From: Marvania coccoides
Taxonomy: Eukaryota > Chlorophyta > Trebouxiophyceae > Chlorellales > Chlorellaceae
Length of the DNA stretch: 64,000 nt
Reading direction: 5' to 3'
Assembly (NCBI GenBank): GCA_963854735.1
Contig: OY978106.1
Location: forward strand, 868,001 to 932,000
The translations under genes and the position numbers were made by a program. Shown in pieces: positions 33,350 to 42,569 of this stretch; the first letter of the stretch is position 1, and every line of letters starts with the position of its first letter. The notes beneath the pieces are model-generated. The model was given only the letters and a program-made list of their open reading frames with translations, was not told the DNA's origin and made no database searches.

Positions 33350-34857
33350 ATGCGTCGATCGGCTGTCACCCTGATCCGCTCCGCGCTGCGGACGGGCGAG
33401 ATCAGCGTCACAACCTCGGTGCTCAACTCTACCACCGGAGCAGCTGCGTCCCTGGCCCTCCGCCGGGGGTATGCTGACGATGCTAGCCTCCTGAAGACCG
33501 CTCTCTACGACTTTCACGTCGAGAACGGAGGTGCGTCCCACATTTTCTCCCTTCATCGTATTTTTTTGATCTCACCCACTCACCCATTTCCACGCACGCT
33601 ACCGCAGGCAAGATGGTGCCTTTTGCCGGCTGGTCCATGCCCATACAGTACACCGACAGCATCATGGACGCCACCAACCACTGCCGCACCCAGGCCTCCA
33701 TCTTCGACGTGTCCCATATGTGCGGCCTCACCCTCAAGGGCAAGGACGCTGTCAAGTTCCTCGAGGGGCTGGTGGTGGGAGACATCGCGGGCCTGGCTGA
33801 CGGCACCGGCTCCCTGTCCGTCTTCACCAACGAGAAGGGTGGCATCATCGACGACACCGTTGTCACCAAAGTGTCGGACACTGAGCTGTACATCGTGGTG
33901 AACGCGGGCTGCCGCGAGAAGGATCTGGCGCACCTGAACAAGCACATGGCGGCGTTCAAGGCGCAGGGCGGCGATGTGGACATGGTGTGTGAGGGAGAGC
34001 TGTTCAAAACAATTGAATACTAAGAAATTAATGAATTTTTTGATAGTTTCTCGCATATTTCACACAAATTAGCAGCTCAGAAATAAATGCGCCATGTTAC
34101 CCGTCTGTCTGTTTCTTACCTTACCCTTCTCTCTTTTCTATTTCCCCCCCCCTTGCAGATCATCCACGATGACCGTGCGCTCCTGGCGCTGCAGGGCCCC
34201 CAGGCGGCGGCCGTGCTGCAGGCCCACGTCAGCGAGGACCTCTCCCAGATCTACTTCGGCAACTTCCGCAAGCTCGCCATTGACGGCTCCCCCTCCTTCC
34301 TCACCCGCACTGGCTACACCGGAGAGGATGGATTCGAGCTTTCTATCCCCAACGCCGACGTTGTCGGCATTGTAAAGAAACTCGTCAGTGACAGTCGCGT
34401 GCGCATGGCTGGACTGGGCCCCCGCGACTCCCTCCGCCTGGAGGCAGGCCTGTGCCTGTACGGTAACGACCTGAATGAAGACATCACTCCCGTGGAGGCT
34501 GGACTCACGTGGACGGTGGGAAAGAGGCGGCGCGAGGCGTTTAACTTCCTGGGTGGCGAGATAATCAAGAAGCAGATAGCGGACGGGGTGTCTATTCGCC
34601 GCGTGGGACTGGTGTGCTCCGGGGCCCCGGCTCGCCAGCACGCGAAGCTGCTGACCCCTGAGGGCAAGGAGGTGGGAGAAGTGACGTCCGGGGCGTACTC
34701 GCCCTGCCTGAAGAAGAACATCGCAATGGGCTACGTGGATAAGTCGGCGGCCAAGGCAGGCACGCCGCTCAAGGTGGAGGTGCGTGGGCGGCAGAGCGAT
34801 GCGGTGGTGACCAAGATGCCCTTCGTGCCCGTGCACTACCACAAGCCCCCTCAGTAG
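33350..34857 (+). CDS. GCST: Glycine cleavage system T-protein (aminomethyltransferase), mitochondrial
   Basis: Folate-dependent subunit of the mitochondrial glycine decarboxylase complex, transferring the aminomethyl carbon from lipoyl-H-protein to tetrahydrofolate; central in photorespiration. Exons are 33350-33530, 33608-33984 and 34159-34857, giving 418 residues. The N-terminus [16 protein letters not shown] is a typical mitochondrial presequence. Family motifs are [27 protein letters not shown], the [13 protein letters not shown] segment after intron 2, [16 protein letters not shown] (folate site Asp/Glu region), [20 protein letters not shown] and [19 protein letters not shown]. All are intact and the length is normal. 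Confidence 0.95.
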
Positions 34858-34939
34858 ACGCGGAGGGCGTTTTTATTTTTTGTGAGAGGAGAGCGGAGAG
34901 AGTGAAAGATTGCGTAAAATGAAACAAACTTGAAGATTT

Positions 34940-35205
34940 TTGATTTTATTACTGGCCGCCGAAGTAGACAAACCTAATGGTGGGCGTGCCTGTGAGATGA
35001 ACGAATTTGCTATGTGTAAAAATGACAAAAGCAATTGAAGTTTAGAGAGGCAGATCTGTCTGTCTTCTGCCAACGACGAGGAGCCTGCTGGAGCTGGCGG
35101 AGACAGACCTCACCCAGGTGGCGGCCCTGGTGCGGGCGCATTTGGAGGGCGTGCAGGCGGCAGCGCAGGAGAGGACGAGGAGAGAGAGAGAGTCAAGATT
35201 ATGAA
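34940..35205. other. Exon-like fragments of uncertain strand
   Basis: Two short GC-rich patches in an otherwise AT-rich spacer. At 35072-35205 (+) a frame reads SLLELAETDLTQVAALVRA and ends at a TGA, with helical composition. At 34953-34988 (-) a stretch after an AG reads TPTIRFVYFGGQ and a stop. Neither connects to a full gene here. They may be remnants of a gene decayed or displaced by the nearby repeat. Confidence 0.25.
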
Positions 35206-35451
35206 ATGAAGAAATTTTACAAGATAATTATGGTGATTTAATTTAATTATGCTTGCACATGCGGTGGTTCGCGCTCCCTACTAGCTAGCTCATTGTAGCT
35301 GCCAGTGCGTAAACTTTGGTTGTTTACTGCACTGCGACGTCGGATGCATCACTTCCCCGTGGTATCGTAGTCTCTATCGGACGGGTACAAATGGCGGGTG
35401 CCACATTTCCAGTGAGCACACCGGGTAGTACACCACAAACCCTTTAGCCCG

Positions 35452-35856
35452 GGGTTGAGTGACCGCTGTAGATGGGAGGGGTGCTGGGCGGGCCAGCATT
35501 GCCCAAGCGCGAACCCCAAACCGGATGGGCCGTTTGCCGTCCGGAGAGTCCTGCTTTCCCCCCATTTTTTTATTTTTTATTTTATTTTTATTTTATTTTA
35601 TTTATGTCGGTCGCGCCGGTGGGGGACTCAGGAAGGCAGGGGCCAGAGTCTTATATTGTGGGCGACGGTGCGGTCGCCGGCGCAGTGGCAGTATCCGTAC
35701 GTCCACAGTACCTGGGGTCGATCCCACCGGTGGAAGGGGGTACTCCGCCTTACTGTGGCGGGGTGAGTGGCACGTCGCCTTGCAGGTCTCTATAAGAGCG
35801 CCTTCGGTAGTAGACGTTACAACGATATGTAAACCCATAAACCCATAAACCCACCC
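35452..35856 (+). repeat. SINE-like dispersed repeat, copy 2
   Basis: Inverted counterpart of 21015-21415. From GGGGTTGAGTGACCGCTGTAG it runs co-linear to the tail TATGTAAACCCATAAACCC with AAACCCAT units. At 35680-35695 it has GCGCAGTGGCAGTATC, which equals the 5' region of vertebrate U4 snRNA as I recall it and also resembles a tRNA A box. GGGGTCGATCCC about 35 bases later resembles a tRNA B box. A T-rich variable stretch (35568-35603) differs between the copies. No long open frame is conserved, so it is most likely a non-autonomous element. Confidence 0.8.
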
Positions 35857-35902
35857 ATAGACAGCTTTCGGTTCAACCGAAAAGAAAAAAAACTAAACTA
35901 AC

Positions 35903-35947
35903 GGTTTGGAGGTTTGGAGGTTTTGGAGGTTTGGAGGTTTGGAGGTT
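35903..35947 (-). repeat. Tandem AAACCTCC repeat
   Basis: Plus-strand GGTTTGGA units, five with one variant; the minus strand reads AAACCTCC as in the tail of repeat copy 1. Probably the tail of a further, oppositely oriented and truncated element next to copy 2. Confidence 0.75.
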
Positions 35948-36143
35948 AGTTTAAAAAAAAACCCAGTAAAAATGCTAAACTCTCAGGGAATTCGCTTTAT
36001 AAATTCCAATTATTGATCTGCAGTTTTAGGGGCCAAGAGAGCTTGTGCTGAAACCCCTGAAGCTTCGGAGTCCCTGTCGTTTATCCAAAATCCTTAAATG
36101 AAAAACTGTCCTTCCTTCAGTCCCTCGCCGCAACCCTTTGGAA

Positions 36144-38983
36144 ATGGGGCTCGTATATGTCGATGTAATCAACAAACTTGCGGCAGAGGTTGAAGACTAC
36201 GCCTCGACCTACGATGCTCATGCCACCGTCGCCTCTTTGGTCCCCCACAAGTTCACCGTGAGAGAATTGACCGACGCGCTGCTTGAAGACACGCACTCCA
36301 GCAGGTCCAGCAGTGTTGAGAAAGTAGAGTAAGTCCTCGAGGTTCTCGCGCAGAAAATCTCTCTCCCTAACTATACCTAAAAAGCAGCACCCGCGGAAAA
36401 ATCCTGGGGAACCCCCGAGTTGTTACCTAATTAAATCTCCCTTTTGCATAATTCGAACGACCCCTTTGCCGCCCCGCTCCCTCTATGCAGGGCTCTCCGT
36501 CCGCTGTCGCTTGCCTTCAACAAGCTCTGCCTGCGCTTCAAAACACTCTGCCCAACCCTGGGTCCGGCCAACGCCTGTCTTACACTAGCCGACATGGCCT
36601 ACTTCTCAAGAGCCTACAGCCAAGTGATTTGCGCCCTTTTAGACTGCTCCCCAAGGATGCCTGCCCTGCCAAAAGGCATGCTCATCACGCTGCTAAGCCC
36701 TCTCGAGTTGTGCATCATTGCCTTTCCAGTGGTTGAGCTAGCGTCGGAGAGCGAGAATCTGCCAGAGGTACTGCCGCTCATTGGGTGGTTTTATTCGTGC
36801 ATTTACACAGCCTTTCGTTCTTTAAGCAGCGAAGAGTTGGTGGGCAACTCTCTTGGTGGAGACTTGGCGATTCTCAGGGAAAGTGTTCTCACAGCAGAGG
36901 GATTTTTGAATTTGTGGGCGGCGTCCAGCAAAGCACTGGTGGCCTGTGAGAATGGTTAGTTCATGCCGTACCCCTGCTAGTGCACCTCTTATTGCCATTT
37001 TCCATTTTACTCAACTCCATTTGTCTCGTTAATTTTAATTTTTCTTTCTTTCTTTCCATTTCTTTCAATTCAAATCAGGAATCGTCATGACCGAAAAAGA
37101 CGAAGACGTTTGGTTCAATTGGCTGGCATCGTTCGACCACCAAGTTGCCGGCATTGTCTCGTGCAATAGCAGCCCACCGGACACTTCACACTTCGGGCGG
37201 CTGCTTGCCGAGGGGGTGGTCGACTTTTCTAAGAATCTCCCGCCGTGGACCATAGTATTGGACAACGTGTGGCCTGCTTTGGTGATATCAAACCCTTCAA
37301 TCTTGCGCTGCGCCGTGTTCGTGGCGGGGCGCACAGTCCAAACCACGCTAGCTGGTGATGATGGAAATTGCTACCGCGCTCTCCAATTGCTGCTGTCGTC
37401 GCTGACCGCTGCTCTCTACCAAACTCCCCAAGTAGCTGAAGAAAATTCGGCCCAAATCGCGGCGGTAGTCGCCACATTTGCGACGCCCGAAGCGCTGCTG
37501 TGCTGGCCGAGATTCTGGACATCTGCAGGGGACTCCGCCTGAAAGCAGATGACGACGGAGTGTCGCAGATGTGTCGGTGTCGTTTGCTCCTCGATGCAGG
37601 CACCCTAGCGACGCTGGCTGGATCCATAGTGTGGCTTGCCGGAAATTTTGCCAACCCGACGGCGCTGTTCTTGCTGCAGAGTGCTATAACGGCGGCCACA
37701 GAGATGGCCTCAAATTTCGCCGCGTTTTTCACAACTGTGCGGGAACAGCAGCTGCGTGGCGATGTGGAGCAGGATTTCGCCGAACTGAGCGCTTGCGTTC
37801 TTTTCCACCTTCAGAAACTCAGCGGCGAGTTTCGTGGGGTTGGATCCAACCTACTGCCGGCGTGGATGCCCTGCCAAGAAGAAGGTGCCGGATTCGCAGC
37901 GGATTTTGAAATTTTCAACGCCGTCACCGTGTAGCATTTTACGCTCATAGAGCAGCTGGCGGGCATGGTGGCGGCCATGGAGGCTTATTCAGAGAGAGAG
38001 GGTACTCTTACATACAGGGCTCAGGTCAAACTTGCCGTGGACCTGGGGGAACGCGCCGGGATGCTGTCACTGTTCAGGGCTGAAATTTTGGTGACGCCGC
38101 TGTTCACCACCGCCGATGACGGACTACGGTTGTCTATTATGACAAAATGGCTCCCCACCCTGCGCGATGGATACAGGGCAGCTCATACGTGCTTCAAAGC
38201 CGTGCAAGCGGTGGAAAGCGCGTGCTTAAGAAAGGGCGGCAATTTATTTTTGCCATGCATTTCTGCGGGGCTTCCGTCGGCTACTGCGATCGTTCGATTC
38301 TGGAGACCTGTCGAGATAACGTTCCTCAGCGATGACCAAGAGAATATCTCCACAACGCCTGACTTGGAAGCGATGGCCATGTGAGGCATACTTTTAACAA
38401 ATCTAAAATTTTGAAGCGCATCTCTAGCGCATGTACACCACCGCTTTTACCGTCACGCAGGCGGGCTTTGGAGGTGGCAGCGCCTCGCATTCGCAGCGAG
38501 CCGACGTTGCGCTGGAATTTAATTGCTGTGGACCGGGTACTCCGCGGCTCCCTCAAAGTCCCCCTGAACGTAGCAGCGTACGCAAAGGAGGTAAAGCTGC
38601 TGTACAGCGTGGCGGAGCCGGTGCTGGCGGGCGGGGACACGCCCTCTGAGTTCACTAGGTCCGTTACTCTTGAATACCTGTCTGATTTTTACGGCATGAA
38701 AGACGATCTAGTGAGAATGTTCGAAGCGGAGGAGGCGGAGCGAGGCGCAGGTTGGGAGGAGCGCCTGAAGAACCGCGCAAAGGCGCTGGGCACGCTGCCC
38801 TGCGCTTTCCTCGGCTGCAAGACCCTCCCAGCAACGCTGCGCGGCGTTCCAGCTGGAAAGAAGTGCGGTGGGTGCTGTGTGGTGCGCTACTGCGGGCCAG
38901 TTCGCCAGAACGCGGACTGGCGGGAGCATCAAAAGGCCTGCAAGCTGTTCCGAAAAAATGACGGACGGCCGCCTTTTTCATAG
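36144..38983 (+). pseudogene. MYND-finger protein gene with frame disruptions
   Basis: Segments 36144-36328, 36491-36954, 37079-38380 and 38461-38983 join in phase across good splice sites and end in a C-terminal MYND zinc finger (about 38805-38945): CAFLGC, KKCGGCCVVRYCG, then HQKAC, with the usual Cys/His spacing. Upstream is a long helical region of the kind seen in green-algal MYND proteins. Two breaks occur in the third segment. At about 37497 the coding frame shifts between PEALL and AEILDICRGLRLKAD. At 37932-37934 a TAG interrupts an otherwise open frame that continues HFTLIEQLAGMVAAM. Sequencing error, recent decay or two adjacent genes are alternatives. Upstream exons may exist. Partner and function unknown. 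Confidence 0.65.
36385..36428 (+). repeat. Intronic element shared with RAD54B intron 2
   Basis: Starts CAGCACCCGCGG, runs through AAATCCTGGGGAACCC to GAGTTGTTACC. About 39 of 43 positions equal those at 1821-1863. It sits in the middle of the first intron of the MYND gene, same sense orientation. Confidence 0.6.
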
Positions 38984-39184
38984 GTTTGCTTGAGTCAAAG
39001 AAGAAGTTAAAGAAGTTCGCACGATCTTGGAGCTAAATACAAGCAGTTAGTTTAGGAAACTGTGAACTGACAAAGGGGAAGTCCACACTTTATTTTCGGT
39101 GTATGACGGAAAAAAACCCAGAAAATTTGGGCTAAAAAAAATACAAAAAAACACAGGGTACAAGGCCGTAATTTCAAAAGCGGT

Positions 39185-40107
39185 TTATCGCTTGCTTCCT
39201 TTACCACCTCCGCCGCTCCTCCCGGGGAGCGTCCGCCCCAGCACAAAACCCGCCAGCAAGCTCGCCACCGCCACCGCCGCCACGCCTTTTTTCAAGCCGC
39301 TTTCCACCTCTGCCAGCTGCGCGTTGATCGGCTGCTTCAGCCCCTCCACAAAGGGGTCCAGCACCGGCGCGATAATGGGGTCCAGCGTTTGCATCATTTC
39401 CATTACGTTTGCCTGCTGAAAAAATGCCGATGAATTTTCTCTGGTGGAATTTTCTGCCTCTGCGTATTTGGTTTCGGTGGTGTGGCCCCCCGTAAAGGCG
39501 TCAATGATGGACTGCCCAATGAAGAGGCCTCGGTCCCGCAGCACCGGCTCGTAGGAGCGCACCTGACGGGCAAAATAAAAATAAAAATTTGAGGGACGTT
39601 ATTTTCAGTTATTTTTTAATGGAAAAACAACTTGGGAAAAAGACTTTTTTGCGCGCTTAAAAACAACAACGTTTAAGAGCACTAGGAGACTGCCCCTTTA
39701 TTCTTTCACCCAACCATTCATTATTATTGTTCGGTATTATTATATTCCCCCCCTTTTCCTCACCTGCGCTCGATACTCGTTCAAAAAGCGGCGCTGCACT
39801 CTTCGCTCCACCGCCATGAGCTTGCGCTGGCGGTCGCGGAAGAGGTCGGCCAGGAAGTCTGGCACGTACGCTGACAGCTGCGTGAGGATGGGCTCTGATA
39901 AAAGAGGCAGCTTGCGAGGCCGCTCCTGTGCGGCGGGGTTGAAAAATGGAGAGAGCAGGGAACGTCAGCGACCGTGAAAATACTACAGTGCGGTGAACAG
40001 TACATGCGGCATTACAACAAATGGACAAGCTCTCTTGGTTACGAAAAAACTTGAAAAATATATTAACAAGCGGACAAGCTCACCTTTGGAGCTTCTTCCG
40101 TTGTCAT
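39185..40107 (-). CDS. Small unknown protein with C-terminal membrane segment
   Basis: No family recognised. Exons in transcription order are 40084-40107, 39764-39925 and 39185-39562, giving 187 residues; each junction is phase 0 with GTGAG donors. The protein starts MTTEEAPKERPRKLPLL and then has a charged helical part (FLADLFRDRQRKLMAVERR and FLNEYRAQVRSYEPVLRDRG). The C-terminus has one hydrophobic segment (VAAVAVASLLAGFVLG) followed by a Gly/Lys tail, so it may be tail-anchored. There is no clear transit peptide. It is divergent from chlorophyll synthase with a 301-base spacer, but no functional link can be claimed. Confidence 0.68.
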
Positions 40108-40408
40108 AATTGAATTATTTTATTCGATGCGTGAAATATGTGAATTGGGGAAGTCGCAGGGTTGTTCAAACGGCTTGTTTTGATTTATAAATAATTAATA
40201 ATGGGTTAAGCTTGCCAAAAGCAGCAAAACAAAAAGTTTTCAGGCGGCTCATCCTGCCCATTATCTTGCGTTTTTTGAAGAGTTGCCAAAAGCACATTGA
40301 ATAACAAATTTATACGCACTCTCTAGAGACTTCCTCTGCACTCCCAGCTTGCTGCACTGCGAAGAGAAGCACCCTACCACTTATTTTGCATCGAAAAATA
40401 GCTACACC
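40108..40408. promoter_or_regulatory. Divergent spacer upstream of chlorophyll synthase
   Basis: 301 AT-rich bases between two divergent genes; expected to hold both promoters. No specific site recognised. Confidence 0.35.
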
Positions 40409-41987
40409 ATGCTTCTCGCCAGCCGCACGGCAGCCGGATGCCACATTGGCGCTGAGCTTGGAGCCAAGAGGCCCAATGCGCTGCGCTCTGTCCCCATGGC
40501 TCCCGGGATGACCACCAAAGGTCAGCAGCTGTTGATCGTTTTTTACGAGTCGCGCCCTTGAAGCCTTCTAACCCACCGCTTCAATGCCCCCCACAGGCCG
40601 CAGCCTGCGCGTCGCCCCCGTGGCCATGGCGCAGAAGGTTACGAAGAAGGACGGCAAAAAGCAGCAGCAAGTATTCCTGGGCGTCAAGGGAAACGCCCAG
40701 CTGCTGGGAATGAAGGGCGCCGACCTGGAGACCGACATCTGGAAGATCCGCGTGCAGCTGATGAAGCCCGTCACCTGGATTCCCCTCATCTGGGGTGAGA
40801 ATAACCTGCAAGCCATGATTTAACTTGACAACTCTGTTGAAATTTTTGGAATATTTTGGCAAAAAAATATCGCCGTTTTTTGTTTTTAAACGCTGATAAT
40901 AATGGTCACAGGTGTGCTGTGCGGTGCGGCTGCCTCTGGCGGCTTCGAGTGGACCCCTCGTGATGTGGGTCTGTCGCTGCTATGCATGACCATGTCTGGT
41001 CCTCTGCTCACCGGCTACACCCAAACCATCAACGACTGGTACGACCGCGACATCGACGCCATCAACGAGCCCTACCGCCCCATCCCCTCTGGTAAGAAAT
41101 AATTTCACAGAAAAATACAAAATCCAGAGACGAAGAATGTTGGTATTATGAAATTAAGGAACACTCCGCTTCATTGCTGTGCTATATTGAACACAGCATG
41201 CGCACATACCATTCCACCGCATAATCCCCCCCCCCCCCCCCCCCACACACACACACCACCACCACCAGCAAAGTTAACCTCCTTCCCTTTCCCCCTTCAA
41301 CCTCTACTTATCGCCATTCTTTCAGGCCGCATCACTGAGAGCGAGGTGGTGGCCCAGATCCTCATTCTGCTGGGCGGCGGCCTGGGCGTGGCCTACCTGC
41401 TGGACACCTTGGTGGCCCACGAGACGCCCACCCTGTTCTACCTCGCCGCCTTTGGCTCATTCATTTCATACATTTACTCCGCCCCGCCGCTCAAGCTGAA
41501 ACAGTCCGGCTGGATCGGGAACTACGCCCTGGGGTCGTCCTACATCACCCTGCCCTGGCTGGCGGGCCAGGCCCTGTTCGGCACTCTCTCGCTGGACGTC
41601 GTCGTTCTCACAATGCTGTACTCCATCGCTGGCCTCGGCATCGCCATCGTCAACGATTTCAAGTCGATCGAAGGCGACCGCGCCATGGGGCTGCAGTCCC
41701 TCCCCGTGGCCTTCGGCGTGGAGACCGCGAAGTGGATCTGTGTGGCCTCCATCGACGCCACCCAGATTGGCGTGGCCGCCTACCTGGCGTTTGGTCTCAA
41801 CGAGCCGGTGTACGGCGCGGTGCTGGCGGCGCTGATTGCGCCCCAGGTGTTTGCGCAGATCAAGTACTTTTTGCCGGATCCTGTGGCTAATGATGTTAAG
41901 TATCAGGCGTCGGCGCAGCCCTTCCTGGTGCTGGGCCTCCTGACCACAGGGCTGGCCATCGGGCACCACGCCTCGTCGGCGCTTTAA
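40409..41987 (+). CDS. CHLG: Chlorophyll synthase (chlorophyllide phytyl/geranylgeranyl transferase)
   Basis: Thylakoid UbiA-family prenyltransferase that esterifies chlorophyllide a, the last step of chlorophyll synthesis. Exons are 40409-40520, 40597-40794, 40912-41091 and 41326-41987, giving 383 residues. The first roughly 50 residues form a transit peptide. The first prenyl-diphosphate/Mg site is NDWYDRDIDAINEPYRPIPSG (DRxxD motif), split from RITESEVVAQ by intron 3. The second Asp-rich site is GIAIVNDFKSIEGDRAMGLQSLP. Eight to nine hydrophobic spans are visible, e.g. VVAQILILLGGGLGVAYLL. Intron 3 contains a run of 19 C followed by CA and CCA repeats. Length and motifs are normal for green-lineage ChlG. 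Confidence 0.96.
41226..41244. repeat. Homopolymer C run, 19 bases
   Basis: Nineteen C followed by (CA)n and (CCA)n in the third chlorophyll synthase intron, about 80 bases before the 3' splice site. Confidence 0.9.
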
Positions 41988-42569
41988 GAGAGAAAGACGC
42001 GCGGGAAAAAAGTGGTGTTTCATGTAGGTGTAGAGACTGAAAATGAAGAGAGACCCAAGAGAAAGACGTTCGATTACATAATCATTCTATTTTGGGGGGT
42101 AAACAAAACCAGTGCGACGGCAGGGCATTGTTTACATTTCTGGAAAATAGATACTTTGCACGGAAAACACAGGGAATACTTCAGACGGAAGGAAGGGAGT
42201 GTGAGCCCCAAAAAGCTCTCGTCTCTCGTCACTTCCAATAGAAAACAGGAGAGGGAAGGGGTCGCAGAAAAACAGTCAGGAATGCATGGGGAAGACGATA
42301 GGCTTGGTCAAGGGCCGGGTAACTTATTATTTTGTAGGTAACAGAGCATGGGGGATACACACGGGTAGGGGTGGGGTTATTTCAGCTGGGAGAATCGACA
42401 CATAACAAAGGGTGAAAGGGAATTGCATGGCAAACAAAGAAGAGGAAATAAATTTTAAAATGAGAGTGGGGGAAAAAATGTTGCTTTAATCGTTTGCCGA
42501 GTCTATAAAGGTTGACAAATAAAGAAAAAGATACATTGCCGTTTCTTGCTCTGAGACAGCCATTTCGCT
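41988..42569. other. Convergent spacer, no gene seen
   Basis: 580 bases between the 3' ends of chlorophyll synthase (+) and array gene A (-). AT-rich, purine-biased, with no recognisable coding sequence; probably 3' UTRs. Confidence 0.45.

Noticed and set aside
35680..35695. A functional U4 snRNA gene
   Set aside because: Only the 5' region resembles U4; the 5' stem-loop is interrupted by extra bases and no Sm site follows.
35670..35730. A functional tRNA gene
   Set aside because: A- and B-box-like sequences are present, but I cannot fold a standard acceptor stem or T arm, and the segment lies within a repeat.
37920..37956. A 22-base mini-intron (GTGTAGCATTTTACGCTCATAG) that would remove the in-frame TAG
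   Set aside because: All other introns here are 75 bases or longer, and the removal of 22 bases would break the downstream frame.
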